From positions 1 through 64,000 of the forward strand of contig JAPMXV010000007.1 of assembly GCA_026936335.1 (NCBI GenBank): a DNA stretch of 64,000 nucleotides, in the 5' to 3' direction. The translations under genes were made by a program, and so were the position numbers. This stretch comes from Mantamonas sphyraenae (lineage: Eukaryota > CRuMs > Mantamonadidae). The notes beneath the pieces are model-generated. The model was not told where the DNA came from and ran no database searches. It was given only the letters and a program-made list of their open reading frames with translations. Within the stretch, counting starts at the first letter, position 1. The number at the start of each line of letters is the position of its first letter. Of the stretch, positions 7,521 to 20,290 are shown piece by piece.

Positions 7521-10500
7521 ATGGTATGCCCTCCCTCCTCCCCTCCTCCCCTCTTCCCTTGATCAACCCCCAACCCTTCCCCACGCACATTCCACTCCCC
7601 ACTCCCTGCCACTCACTCATCCTACCACCCCCATCCCGCAGGAGTCCAAGTATCTTGGCGCCACCTCCTCCTCCAAGATCCTCCAGCTGGCCCCAGCCCA
7701 GCTATACTTCAAAGACGTCCTCCCCAACCACGTATGTCCTCCCTTGGGCCCTCTTCCCACCAAACTGCACCTGCACGCCCCGAATCCAAACTTTCCCGCG
7801 CTTCCCAAACGACATCCTCTGACCCCGCCCCACCGCCTCACAACAGACCCGCTCCCAGGTCATCCGCCTCACAAACACCATGGTCTCCACCGTCGAGTTT
7901 TCCATCCGTCCGGGCACCGCCGACCGGTACACCCTCGACCCACCGGGGCCCTACACGCTCGGCCCCGGCAAGCATCTCGACCTCCTCGTCCAGCTCACCC
8001 TACGCGACCTGCCCAAGCGTCCCAGCGCCTCCCACCGCGACATCTTTCACATATCCTCAGACTTTTTCTCCCAAAAGTTCTACGTCACCTTTGCTTGCCG
8101 TGACACAGACTCGTCGTCCAAGAAGCCAAAGAGCCGCTCGCTGCTCAGCAAGCCTCCCCTCCCCAACACCACCACCACCTCCTCCTCCTCCTCCTCTTCC
8201 TCTTCGAAACAACCCCCCAACCACAACCAAGACCATCACCTGCGCGCAGAGGTCGCCTCTCTCAAGGCCCAGCTCGAGGAAGCCGTCGCCAAGATTGAAC
8301 ACCTTCAGGGCGTCGAGACCATGCTCCAGGACGTCGTGACCCCAGAAGTGGACGACATTGTACAGGCTGTCCTCACGCGTGAGCGCCAGCAGACCGAGCA
8401 AAAGAACAGACATGTCCTCGAGATTCTACGCCGCAAAGACGAGCGCATCCGCGCTGCCGAGCGCCGAGTCGCAGAAAGCGACGACATCATCAAGGATCTC
8501 CGACACAACGTCAACGAGCTCGCCCTCATGCTCGAGGAGGCAGAGTCCACCATCGACTCCCTCACTCTCCAGCTCCGCCAGGCCTCTGCAATCCCGGCCC
8601 CGCCCACTCCGCCTCCTCCCACCCCTCCCACCCCTCCCACTCCCCCTGTACAGTCACAACCAACCCCACAACCAACCCCACAACCCGCACAACCCGCCAC
8701 GCCACCAAAACCAGAGATCCTCGACGACCCCCGCGTGCCCGAGCTCGAACAGCAGCTCGCAGACGCCAACGAGCAGCTGCGCAAATGGAAGCAATCCTCC
8801 ACCGACCTCGAGCGCCAGCTGGACGAGACCAAGCTTGCCCTCGAGCGCAGTCAGGCCCGGGAGAAGCTCGCCGAGCAGCGCATGCGCCAGCAGCTCGAGC
8901 TCCAGGATGAGGAGTTCCAGCAAGAGCTTCACGTCCTCCGCGTCCGCATGGAACGCGAGCAGTCCTCTACACAGGATCAATCCAACGAGTTTGACCAGCT
9001 CCAGCGCAAGTGTGCCGATCTCGAGGCCATGAAGGCCAACCTCGAGTCGGCTCTCGCCGCCTCCCGCGACGAGCTCCAGAAGAGAGGCAACGACATGCGC
9101 GGCCTCATGGACGCCGTCCGCGCAGAGCGCAAACGCGCAGACGCCATTTCTCAACAGCTTTCCACCCCAAAGCAGCCTGTCGTGCGTGTCGAGACAAAGC
9201 CCAAGCCTCAAGCTTCCCCAGCCAAGCCCGCACCGGAGCCACAGAAACAGCCACAGCCCACCTCAGAGAGCCAGCCTGATGTACAGCAAGTCGAAGCAGC
9301 TATCCAGCAAGCCCGCGACGATCTACAGGCCCAGCTCGACTCTCAGCTCGCCGCATTGCACGAAAAACACACCCAGCGCGAGCAGCAGTGGCTCGACGCA
9401 CGTCAGCAGCTCGGCCAACACGTCCAAGATCTCGAACACGAGGTCTCCCTCCTCAACCGACGCAACGCAGACCTCTCCCGTGACAACGACGAGCTCGAGG
9501 ATCAGCTCCTGCGCGCACGCCGTGTCGTCGAGCAGTTTCAACGCTCCGAAACCCAGCTCCAGAGCAAGGCCAAGCAAATGCACTCCCTCTACGAAAAGGA
9601 AAAGGAGCAAGCCCACCTCGCTTCGGGCAAGCTCCAGGATGCGCGCCTCAACATGCAACAGCAACGCGACCACTACCACACCGAGCTCGAGCAGCACCAG
9701 GCTGTCATCCAGCAGCTCAACGCACGCATCACCGCCCTCAAGCTCAGCGAGCACAGGGCTGTCCAGGCCAGTCTCCAGGCCGAGGAGCACGCAAACAGGC
9801 TACAGGCCCAGCTCGACTCCAAGCCTGAACAGCCTAGAACACGCACGCAATCCGACGCCTCTCAGTCCTCCCACGACTCTCACACCTCCCACCTCCACGA
9901 AGAGATCTCCACCCTCCACGAACAGCTCCAAGCTGCCCGTCAGACTGCCTTTGTCATGGAAAATGCCATGCGCCTTGCCCGCCAGGACTTTGCCGAGCGT
10001 ATGCTCGACAAGGACAAGCGCATCGGCGAACTCGAGCACGCCGTCGCCCTCGCCAAGCAGACAGGCACCCAGGAAGCAGCCACTCTTGCACAACAGCTCG
10101 ACATTGCTCGCTCAGACCGCTCCGACGAGCTGGCAGAAACCGCCATGCACTTGGCCGACGACGTGCGCTCTCTCAAACAGCAACTCCTTGAACGCGACAA
10201 CGAGCTCCGCGTCCTCCGCGACCACCAAACACGCTCCAAGATGATGGTCGAGCTCAAACAGACCCAAGCCGTCGAGCTCGAGCTCCAGATGGAGCGCATC
10301 ATTGACTCCTTCCCCAACATTCTCGACACCCTCGACGACGACCCGCAGCCGTCCACACCCCGTGCCCCCGCCACCCCTGCTGCCAGCGATTCTTCCTTTT
10401 CCCTCATGACCCGAGCATACCAGGATGAGCGCCTGCTCGAGAACCAGCAGGAACTCGCCCGCCTCCAGGCTGCCCTAAAGGAAGAGCGCACCGCAAACGA

Positions 10501-13500
10501 GCTCCGTGGCCTCCAGATCGACAGATTGCGCAACCAGCTCGAATCCCTCAAGGAAGAAAACTCATCTCTGCGAGACGACGCACGCAAAATGACCAACGAC
10601 GCCGCCCAAGCCAAGCGCCAAGCACAGGAACACAGCGTCCAGCTCGAGCGCGATCATGCACGCGTTGTCCGCGAGCTTCGCCGCGACCTCAGCGAAGCCA
10701 AGCACCTTGCAGACGCACGCCACCGCGAGATCGAAACCCACCAGCTCGCCGCCCAACAGGCACGCGACGAAGCAAAGCTCGCCAAGCAGCGCCACGACAG
10801 AGACTGCCAGGACTGGCGCATCGAGCAACAGGACCTCACCAAACGCGCCCTCGCCGCAGAAAACGAGCAAAAGCGCCTCAACCGCCGCCTCGAGAAGCTC
10901 CGCCGCGCCGTGGAGGAAAAGACAAAGGAAATCGGCGTCCTCAAACAGACCCTTTCCTGGATGCAGGACCGCACCGCTGCCGACGAGCACATCAAACGCC
11001 AAAGCGGCCAGCTCATTGCCAGCAAAGCCATCGAGAGCACCTACGAGCGCGAACACATCGACCTCGTCCACGAGTACGAACAAACCCTCGCAAACCTCCA
11101 CGACGCCCAAGCATCTGTCCGAGCCCTCGATACGCGTGTTCGCCAGCTCGAACTCGAGCAGGAAGAGCAAACTCTGGCCCAGTCCGACGCCCAGCGTCGC
11201 CAACGCGAGATGGAGGAGCACATCACCATGCTTGAGGAGCAGCTCGCTTCCTCCGAGCAGGAGCTCGTCCTCGAACGCCAAGGCCAGCGTCTCGTCGAGC
11301 ACCAGCTTCAGCTCATGGAAGTGCAGCTGCGCAAGGTGATCCCATCCGCCCCGGCCTCATCCTCTATCCCCACGCCTCCTTCGCCGCCGCCACCGCCCAC
11401 ATCCGACGTCGACGACGACCCGCTCGACGGCCTTTTGCCTCTGGAGCCAGGCCAACTCGTCGTCCCCCACCGTGCCATGATTGCTGCAGCTCTGGCCAAG
11501 CTTGCTGCCTTCTGGGAGGCTGACAACAACGACAGCAGAGACGCGTTTGTCACCGAGCTCTGTCACCTTCTCAACGAGAGTGACCAGGTGCTGCACACGT
11601 TGCAACGAGACAACCGTTCCCTCCACGCCCATCTCGCTGAAGCACGCCAGCAGGCGCAGGCCACAAGCCACACCAACGCTTGGATGGCCGCCGAGTGGTC
11701 CATCTGCCGCGCCAAGCTCGACGGCATGCAAAACTTCCTCGACGAACGCCAGCGCGTCGACATGCGCTCCCTGCGCGAACGCCTCGACCTCGCCAACGAC
11801 CAGCGCGATGCCTATCGCCAGCGCTACGAGGCCGAACTCGCCGCAAAGCGTGACCTCCGCGTCCAGCTGGCCATCGCTCGTCACCAAGCACGCGACGCAT
11901 CTCGCCAGGCACGCGCACAGCAATACGCCTCCCAGATGCACCACATGAACTCCGAAGCACACGCAGCTGCATCTGCCTTTCAGGAGCTCGTCAGCGCAGG
12001 CGCAGAGGAAGCCGCCGTCCAGGACTGCCTCCTCGATCGCCTCCGTGCTCTTTCCCACCTGTACGGCCTGTCCCAGCGTCAGCTTGTACGATGGAAGTCC
12101 ATGGCCACCCAGCTGCAGCAAGAGGCCCTTCAGGCAGATTCCCAACACGATGCCCAGCCTCAGGACGAGCACGTGGACGACGACGCGGCACACGTCCCCA
12201 TCCCCAACGACACGCCTCCTGTCGAGCTCCGCATCGTCGTCAACGATCTCAACGCAGAGTTGCAGCTTCGCCACGACGCAGAGATGCAGCAACTGCGCGA
12301 AGAGTACGCCGTCCGTGAACTCCACTGGCGCGAACAACACCAACAGTGGGCCGACACCGTCCGCAAACACATCACACGCCTCCAAAGCGAAGCCGACGCC
12401 TGGCGCGCAAAGTGCGACCTCGATCTCGAGGGCAAGGGCGCAAAGGCCCGATTCCGCGCAGAGATGGATGCGCTGGCCAGCGAGAATGATCGCTTGGCGG
12501 CTGTCGCTCGCGAGGCCGAGGCGCGTACCCAGACCATGCGCGAAGAGATGCACAAGGGCGTCGCACGTGTCGAAGGCCTCCAGCAGGCTCTCGAGGCGGT
12601 CAGCAATCGCATGCAGGCCGGAGGCCCGGAGAAGCTGCAAGTTGCCCTCCACCGCTGCATCCTGCACATCGAGCGCCTGTCCACGCGCAACGCCGAGCTC
12701 GAGCGCCAGGCTGTGGGCAATGCACGTACCGAGGAGCTGCTCCGTGCTGCCCTCGAGGAGAAAGAGGACTTGCTGCAGGAGATCCCAGTCAAGGCTGACC
12801 ACCCTCCTCCTGCGGTCGTCCCCCTTGCAGCCCAATCCAAAGAGATGCGCACTCGTCTGCGTGACCTCCACACTCTGCGTGCAGAGAACGAACGGCTTGC
12901 ACACAGACTCAGCCAATGCATGGCCACTGTCAGCGAACACCGTTTGGACGACGCCGAAATCGCAGATGCACACGCGCAAGTACACTCCAGCCAGGCCCGC
13001 GAGCACGCCATGGCTACACAGCTCGCAGGCGCCATCCAGCGTGAAGAGGAGCTTCGCCAGCAGCTCCGAGCCTTCAAGTACATCCGTGAAGGCCTCATGG
13101 CTGCTGCGCGCAACGAGAGCGTCAATCCAGATTCCGCAAAGAGCCGCAAGCTCCTCCTTTTTTCCAAGCTGCGCGACCTGCTCCCAATCGGCATGGTTGC
13201 TCCCTCCACCTCCAGCGTATCGGCCTCGGCCTCGGCCCAGCAGGCCCACGCCGGTGTCATCGACAACATCGACGCCTTTGTCGACCTCATCGACGCCTGG
13301 GACGAGTACCAGGACACCACCCCCGCAGACATGCAGGCACGCCTCCTTGCTCTCGCCACAGCAGTGCGCGAACAGTCGCACGAGCTCCAACGCCTCCACG
13401 GCAAGGTGCAAAAGTACCGCACCAAGGCCAAGCGCTACAAGAGCGCCGTCTCTGTCGTCGAGTCTTCTCGTGCCAGCACTGTCAGTGCAAGCGAGTATGC

Positions 13501-15247
13501 AGAGTCTGTCCAAGGTGATGACGACGCTGCAGAGCTCAACCGCGCCCTCCAGCGCATCGAGGAGCTCGAAGACGTCATTGTCCAATTCCGAGAACGTGAC
13601 TCCCAACAGGCCACGTCCGCCGCCGCCCCTCCACCTCCGCCCCCACCACCGCCCGCTCCGGCTACTCCTGCCCCGCAACCACAACCACAGCCCAAGGAGA
13701 GGGAGAGCCCGCCTCGACCAGAGCCCGAACGCAAACGACCCCCGACCCCCTCCCGCAAGGTGAACGCAGCTGTCGTCATGCTGACCCCTCGTCTGGCTCG
13801 CCTCACCAAGGACCAGGACGTCGACGGCCTTTGTGACCTCCTCGACAGCGTCTTTCAAATGGACAGCGACGACATGCGCGCTGCCTGTCTCCACGAACTC
13901 GCCCTCTATCTCGTCGTCGAGCTCAACGACACCTACGGCTCCTCCTCCTCCTCCTCCTCCTCATCTTCATCTTCATCCGCTCCCGCCACCACAAAGTGGC
14001 GCGACGAGCTCATGCAACTGTACAGCGCCTCCTCGCCGCCCACATCACCACGCTCTCCCTCCTCCTCCTCGCCCCGCAACGACGACGACAACTTGGCCAC
14101 CCGCAGACTTCATCTCGACAACACGCGCTTGCAGCACGAGATCGATGCCCTCAAGAAGCATCTCGACCTCGTTGGGGCCACTCTGGCCGACGAGGCTTCC
14201 ACAAAGGCCGCTGCCGCTCACAGGCGCTCCGTCCCAGACATGCAGGCTGTCCTAGAGCTCGTCACATGGCAGAACGACCAGATTTCTACCCTGCGCGAGC
14301 GTCTCGATGCACACCTTGGCGACATGCCCTGGGACAATGACGATCAAGTCTCCAGCGCTCTCCGCGTCGCTCTCAGCCGCGCAGAGGACGCAGAAGCAGA
14401 ACTCCACGCCACACAAGAACGCTTGCAGCACGCTGCCCTCCAGTTGGCCAGCCTTGGTGCCCAGCTCGGCGACGACATTGACGACAACAGCGAACAGCGA
14501 CGCGTCCACGACACCCTGCGTTCCCTCAAGCAAAAGGTGGCCGAGCAACGCGCCGACATCGACCGCAAAGCCTCACTCATCTCAGCCCTGCGTGTGCAGA
14601 ACGAGTCGCACGTGCAGGACAACGCCGAGCTGCACCAGCAACTCCAGCAGGCCCTCGACAGCGCCGAATCCTTCAAGCTGCAGCTACAAGTGAAAAAGTC
14701 CCTTGTCGAGGAGCAGCGCGCAAAGATGGACCAAGACAGGCGCACCAAGCAGGAGGAGAACAAGCGCCTGGGTGTGCTCGGTCTCCGTGTCAAGAAGCTA
14801 AACACGGAGAAAAAGGCCGTCGAGAAGCGCCTGCGCAAGGCCAACGCTCGCAACCAGGATCTCGAACGCGAGCTCAAGGATGCCATGCACACGGTCAACA
14901 AGTACGAGAAACGCAAACAGCAGGTCAAGCAGCTGCGCGATCAACTGGACCAGGCCAACCGCGAGCTCCAGACCCTCCGTTCAGACATCTCCCAAGGCAT
15001 GGGCATCTCCCGCAAGCAGGTCGCCACCGTGGGCAGACTCGAGCACGGTGACAAGGTCGAACAATGGGTCACGGATCTCCAAGTCGTCGACTGGACCGAA
15101 GAGGAAGACGTCCCGCCCGCGCCCAGTGTCGACTCGGCCCACCGCAAACGTGCCTCCCAACAGGTCGCCCAGAAAGTGGCTGGATTGGGTCTTGGTTGGA
15201 CCCAGGAGGATGTCCAAGACGTGTTCCAAGACAATGAATCTGACTAG
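7521..15247 (+). CDS. Giant coiled-coil protein with N-terminal MSP/ASH-like domain
   Basis: The spliced product is 2497 residues from three exons: the ATG alone (7521-7523), 7642-7731, and 7847-15247. Introns are 7524-7641 (GTATGC) and 7732-7846 (GTATGT...ACAG), both phase 0. Joining them completes an MSP/ASH-type immunoglobulin-like domain at about residues 14-115 (LQLAPAQLYFKDVLPN, then a T-R-S-Q-V-I-R-L-T-N strand, ending SSDFFSQKFYVTF), which supports the model. The rest is almost continuous coiled coil rich in Leu, Gln, Glu and Arg. It is broken by Pro-rich hinges near 285-315, 1190-1205 and 1955-1985 and by poly-Ser runs. MSP/ASH domains recur in VAP and in centrosomal or ciliary proteins, so a centriolar, ciliary or membrane-tether scaffold is plausible. 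I find no specific orthologue. It ends 18 bp from the convergent acetyltransferase gene. Confidence 0.8.
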
Positions 15248-15265
15248 CTCCGCGCAACTCACCCT

Positions 15266-16516
15266 TCAAATTTTGATCACCACTCCAAACCTGTAGAGCA
15301 CGGCGTCCACAGCCACCCACAACAGCAAGTGGCACAACGCATACACCAAACTCGCCAGCACACGCGGCTGGATCCAGCTCGCAAAGAGGACATCAAACGA
15401 ACAACTGTACCAGTTTGCGCCGGGTGTCGCAGCGCACGGCGTGTACACGCGCAGCAGCAGGATCTCTAGCAGCACCATGCCCACAAACGTGGCAATGGCA
15501 TTGAGTCCCAGCACTCGCATGGGCAGCCAAAGCCACTTGGGCGACGGCGCCACGTCAGCAAGCACATACAGCGCGGCGTGGGCCACAAAGGCAATCCCGC
15601 TCGTCAGCAGCACAAAGCTCACCGTCCACAGCCGCTTGTTCACCACCAGCGGCGTGTACTCGCCCAACAACACGCCGCCTGCAATCATGACCGCTCCAGC
15701 CACACTCCACACCCCGATGCGTGCTCCAGGTGACTCGAAACGCCGCGCAACCTGCCAAAATTGGATCCCTGCAAACGTCGACGCCACCGCAGACATGGTC
15801 GCCGTCAGGCTCTCTGGATCGGTCGGCTGGTGACTGTGGGCCTTGCTCATCAGCGCCGTGTCCCATTGTCCAGGCAGATTGCAGTCGGGACGCAGCCGAG
15901 AGCCCGAACACGTCAAGGGCGCGTAGAAAAGCAGTAAATGGTACGCCACCTGCAGCGCAACCACAGCCGCCCATTGCAAAGGCACGCTCACGCCAATGAA
16001 AAGCGCGTTGCACACCAGGTACGCCACCGCAATGCGCTGAAGTACGCCCATCACACGCAGCCGTGCAAAGTTGAACAAGCCGGCCAGCAGATTCAGAAAC
16101 ACGCCACACGCAAAGATGCGCATCGCTCGAAACACAAGCTTGCGCCACTGTCGTCCGCTTGGCCTTTCCTTGCCTTCCTCCATCGCATTGTACTTGCTCT
16201 GAGTGATGCACACCGACACGCCAGACGCAAACAGGAAAAAGGGAAACACCGTGTCCGCATACGTGCACCCGTTCCACACGCTGTGCGCAAACGGACTGTA
16301 CACAGACCCAAAGTCCCCCTGGTTGTCCACAAGAATCATCCCAACCATCGTCAGCCCTCGAAACACGTCCAACGACAACACCCGCTTCCGCGCCCCGCTC
16401 TCCTTTGCCACAGGCTCTGGATCGTCGTTGATCACCGCATGGTAATGAATACGCCGACCACGCGGGGAAGCAGGATCCAACCGCAGCGAATCACTCCTCT
16501 GCAGAAAAGATGCCAT
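15266..16516 (-). CDS. HGSNAT-like multi-pass acyltransferase
   Basis: This single exon encodes 416 residues and starts at the ATG 16516-16514. It matches the family of heparan-alpha-glucosaminide N-acetyltransferase and its bacterial relatives. The hallmark N-terminal segment is present (LSLDVFRGLTMVGMILVDNQ), followed by H-S-V-WNG-C-T-Y-ADTVFPFFLF, which contains the His that accepts acetyl in HGSNAT. About ten hydrophobic segments follow. The human enzyme acetylates terminal glucosamine of heparan sulfate at the lysosomal membrane using cytosolic acetyl-CoA. The length fits the shorter protist/bacterial form lacking the human N-terminal lumenal extension. The substrate here is unknown. The gene lies 49 bp downstream of the DNAAF5-like stop on the same strand. 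Confidence 0.85.
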   Translation of the reverse strand: MASFLQRSDSLRLDPASPRGRRIHYHAVINDDPEPVAKESGARKRVLSLDVFRGLTMVGMILVDNQGDFGSVYSPFAHSVWNGCTYADTVFPFFLFASGVSVCITQSKYNAMEEGKERPSGRQWRKLVFRAMRIFACGVFLNLLAGLFNFARLRVMGVLQRIAVAYLVCNALFIGVSVPLQWAAVVALQVAYHLLLFYAPLTCSGSRLRPDCNLPGQWDTALMSKAHSHQPTDPESLTATMSAVASTFAGIQFWQVARRFESPGARIGVWSVAGAVMIAGGVLLGEYTPLVVNKRLWTVSFVLLTSGIAFVAHAALYVLADVAPSPKWLWLPMRVLGLNAIATFVGMVLLEILLLRVYTPCAATPGANWYSCSFDVLFASWIQPRVLASLVYALCHLLLWVAVDAVLYRFGVVIKI

Positions 16517-16565
16517 GTTTTGTTTTCACTTCCTGTGGATCCACCGCCGCACCCATCCCACCCAG

Positions 16566-19490
16566 CTATTCTTCCAGCAACTTCCTTGCCATCTCATTCG
16601 ACGCACTCACCGCACTCAACGCCTCACGCACACGCTCCCCCCCGCTCAGATGCGTCAGCAGCGCACGGATCACCTCCGCCGCCGACTCGCACACCGAAGG
16701 CTGCACCAGCAGCCATACAACCTTTTCGGTGATGTACCCGCCCGTCGTCTCGTTCACCACCTTGCCCTCTGTGTGCCTCACCACTTCCACCATCATTTTG
16801 CACGCTGCATTCACCGCTGCGTCGCTGTTGCGATTGTTGATGGCCTTTTCCAGGAACGTCTCGTACACCGCGTGCACAACCTCATACTCCAGCTGTCCAC
16901 CCACACGCACCATAGTCTGTTCCAACAGGCCACACGCGCTCACACACGCTTGCTCAGGCTCCGGATCCACGTCGTCGCACTCCAGCATGCTCAGACTGTG
17001 CGACAGCAGGCTGTTCTCCTTGCTGTTCATGACCCCCATCAGTGTCTCCTTGCCCACCATCACCTCATCCCCGCCCAGTCTCTCTGCCACCTGCATCATC
17101 ACCGCACGGATCGCCCGCTCGTCTTTGCCCGCACGCCACGAGCAGTTTGCGCTCACTACCCCCGCCAACGCTGCCTCCCACCACGGGTCCTCCCGCCCAC
17201 TGTATGCCTCTACAATGTCCAGCATCAACGGCGCCAACAAACGCCGCAGCGGAGCCCGCTTCCGCCGTTCCTGGCCCACTGCCAGCCCGACCTCGAGCAT
17301 CTGCTGCCAATGCTCGCGCGCCTCAAATGCCTCCTCCTTTGCATACGTTAGCGCCCCTCGCATCAGCGTCACCAGAGTCTGTGGTCCTCCCACAGACAGC
17401 GCCGTCCACTGGCCGCACGAGTCGCCCAGCTCCGACAGCAGCGTGCCCACGTGCGCCCCGTACACATTCTCCGCATCCCCGACTGCCGCCTGTAGTTGGG
17501 CCATCCCCTCTCCCACGTCTGCCCCGGCCGCTTCCAGCCGTACTAGCTGACGAAACAAGGCGTACGAGTGCTCAGAGCACGCCGATCCGCCCACCGACAC
17601 CACGTTGCACAGCAACCCGACAAGCTGCCGCATCACCTCCTCTTGTTGGCTCTGCGACAGATCCACCTGCGCCAACGCTTCCAACAGCTCCCCCATCAAT
17701 GGTGCAAGCACCTCTGGCTCCCGCATCCCCAACACTGCCTGCGACAACAGAAACAGCCTGTGCGCACGCTCCCGATCTGAACGCGGTCCACCCGCCACAG
17801 CTCCACCACCTCCACTGCTGCTGCTGCTGCTGCTGCTGCTCGACGCTGCCGCTGCATTGGGATTCACCGTCCCGGGAGGCAACATTGCTTGCAGCACGTT
17901 CTCTCCCGGCACAAAGAAGCCCAGCAGACGAGCGCTCGCCTCCACGTGCTCCATGATCCCTCGCTGCTTGTCGTTCATGTGGTCGTCCGTCACCTGCACC
18001 AAAGCGTCCACCACTGTGTCTAGATACTGCGTGATGTACTCCTGAGTCAGCGCCAACAGCATGTGCAGCTGCCTGCACGCAACAAGCCGCGCGTCGCTCT
18101 GCCACCCTTCCACCATGTCGGCCACAATTGGATCAAGGATCGCCTTGAGCTTGTCGCGTATCATCAGCCGGAAGTTGTAGTCGGGCAGCTTCTCTGCGTG
18201 TCCGTCCTCTGCCGAGCGCAACCCAACAGGGTAGCACACCGCAGCTGTCTCATCGTACGCAGGCAGCTCACGCGTCTGCAAATCGTCCCCGCCGTGTGTA
18301 AAGTCTTCCGCCTCGCGGTTGCGGTGGTCGTACTGCTCTCCGACGCGTGCCATCATCGCGTATGCTCGAGTCCGCAACGAACCCTGCTGCTCCCCAAGTG
18401 CAGTCAGCACAAACGGGAAAAGTTTGTAGTAAAACACGTGCCGGTCCACGAGCGACACCAGCCACGTCTCCACCGTCCGTAGCAACTCCGCGTGCACATT
18501 CAGAGCAGAGTTGGGCTTGCTCATGGCCTTCAACGCCGCAAACATCTCATTGTCCTTCATCGACAAACCCTCGCTCGAGTCATCCTGCACAACAAGCACA
18601 CACAACGCACGCAGCGCATAAAGACGCACCTTGGACACGTTGTGCCGCAGCGACGGCTTCAGCGCTCCGCGTACCCGATCCACATACCCGCGAAGCTCCC
18701 GCTTCTCGCACAGCGCACACAGTCGCCGGACGATTCCGCTCACGCTCGCCATTGTCTCCTGGTCCCGGAATGCATTTGCAAGCGTTTTGCACACCACGTC
18801 GACCAAGTCGTTCAGGTGCGGCCGCACCTGCGCAAGTGTAAGCTCCTTCAGCAGCGCCTCCAGCAGCTGCAGTTTCATCTGACGCACATCCTCGCTCTTC
18901 TCGTTGGCCACTCGTTCGTCCGTCAGCTCAATCAGCGTCTCTGGCAGCAACTGTGCCGTGCACTCGTGCTCCGCCGTTGCCGGAAGCGCCCTGCGAAACG
19001 GCCCCAACGTTCACCCCCACTGGGCGTCAGCGTACATGCTTCCTTGTCCCCTCTCGCCACGCCCCACGTCTATTCCCCGTTCAACTCACTCTTCCAGGAT
19101 TTCCAGGGCATATGTGCACACCGTCTCGCTCTCGTCCCGAAACGCCTGCTGCTGCAACGGACCCGCCAACACCGTCAGGTACAACGACGCCTTCACCTTG
19201 CTGTCCTTGATTCGGCCCCACACCTTGCGGATGTTCGACATCGCCACCAGACGTTTCTTCTTGTTCTCGTTCAGCAGCTCCCGCAGATGCGGCTCCACTT
19301 TTGCCCGTTCTGCGTTCACTGCGTCTGCAATCGGATCGCTGTAGTCCACCGCCGCCTTCCCTGCACTCTTCTTCCCACTGCTGCTGCTGCTCTCGTCGCC
19401 CGCGTGGCTTGTTTTGCTACGCTTGCTCCCGCCCGTCTGGATCATGACCTCTTCGTCGTCGCTCGAGCCGTCCACCAAGTCCAGCTCCAT
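16566..19490 (-). CDS. DNAAF5: Dynein axonemal assembly factor 5-like HEAT-repeat protein
   Basis: Two exons (19490-19090 and 18990-16566) joined across a 99-nt intron (donor GTGAGT, acceptor TTTCGCAG) restore the frame at E-E and give 941 residues. The protein is alpha-helical HEAT-repeat throughout. Around residues 350-480 it follows the DNAAF5/HEATR2 pattern: a VGEQYDHRN-like turn, the Y-P-x-G-L-R-x-x-x-x-x-x-x loop, the MIRDKLKAILDPIVADM helix, then ACRQLHMLLAL and SARLLGFFVPGENVLQAML. HEATR2 acts in the cytoplasm in preassembly of axonemal dynein arms, so its presence implies motile cilia. A poly-Ser/Gly insert lies near 17810-17845. An importin/HEAT scaffold is the alternative reading. 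The start at 19490 precedes an acidic leader, 97 bp from RPB9's stop. Confidence 0.7.
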
Positions 19491-19587
19491 TCTGTGTGGT
19501 TTGGCGGTTTGGCGCGACCACCGCACCCGACGTCAAGACGCCTACACACACGCAACCACTCCTCGACCATGCTCACAATCATCCCCA

Positions 19588-20097
19588 TCAGTCCTTCCAT
19601 TGGTTTCCACACTGCACACAAACGAAAAACAGCGTCATTTGCTCGTCCTCCTGCTTCGCCGGTGTCTGGAAGAACACTGCCTCGTTGCCCAAGCACTGCG
19701 AGCACTCCACGTCCTTTGTCCTCGGCAACGTCGGATCAGACGCCACATCCTCAATCACCATCGTCCCCTCGCTGCACACACGCGTCGTTCACCGCCGCCA
19801 CCACCACCACACATACACATACACACACCTGCGTCAGCACACGTCCATCGCTCTCGCCGCCAAACCCCTCCTCTGCTCCCGGTCGCGTTTCCGCCTGCGC
19901 AAACTTCCCTCGCATACGCTCACACCCCGTCGCCTTCCCACACTTCTCCACATCGCCCCAACCTACTCCTGGTGGTTCACTTCGTTGCGATAGATACAGC
20001 TGTCCACCGCTTGCTCCGCGTGCCCGCAATGCGCACACGCCAACATCAGCTTTTTCAGCGACCTGTCCTCTTGCGGATGCAGCAAGTTGTTGCTATC

Positions 20098-20156
<59 letters not shown>

Positions 20157-20290
20157 CACCACCAAGCACCACCAGTTGCTCGAGAACGTCAGTGTTTCCG
20201 CCCCTGGCACCCGTCCCGAAACACACCATCCCATTCCCGTTTCCCTCCTTACCATTCCCTGCAAAAGTTCAATGGCGCAAACGACGACAT
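19588..20290 (-). CDS. RPB9: RNA polymerase II subunit RPB9
   Basis: Three exons (20290-20253, 20092-19967, 19771-19588) splice to 115 residues, close to the yeast and human lengths (about 120-125). Both zinc ribbons are complete only after splicing. The N-terminal one has F-C-R-E-C-N-N-L-L-x-P-x-E-D with C-A-H-C. The C-terminal one has C-S-Q-C and C-V-Q-C in the TFIIS-like fold, preceded by DPTLPRTKD. RPB9 sits on the jaw of RNA polymerase II and affects start-site choice, fidelity and transcript cleavage. The first Cys ribbon is split across intron 1 (codon TG/C). Intron 1 (20093-20252) contains a long dinucleotide repeat just before its acceptor. The gene is divergent from the ankyrin gene, with 73 bp between start codons. 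Confidence 0.93.
20102..20155. repeat. (CA)27 microsatellite inside RPB9 intron 1
   Basis: Twenty-seven perfect CA units on the plus strand read as (UG)n in the RPB9 pre-mRNA. They end about 8 nt before the acceptor AG at 20094-20093 and so replace the usual polypyrimidine tract. Confidence 0.95.

Noticed and set aside
11357-13894. Long minus-strand open frame opposite the coiled-coil gene
   Set aside because: Antisense shadow of GC-rich repetitive coding sequence; it has no domain and no splice context.
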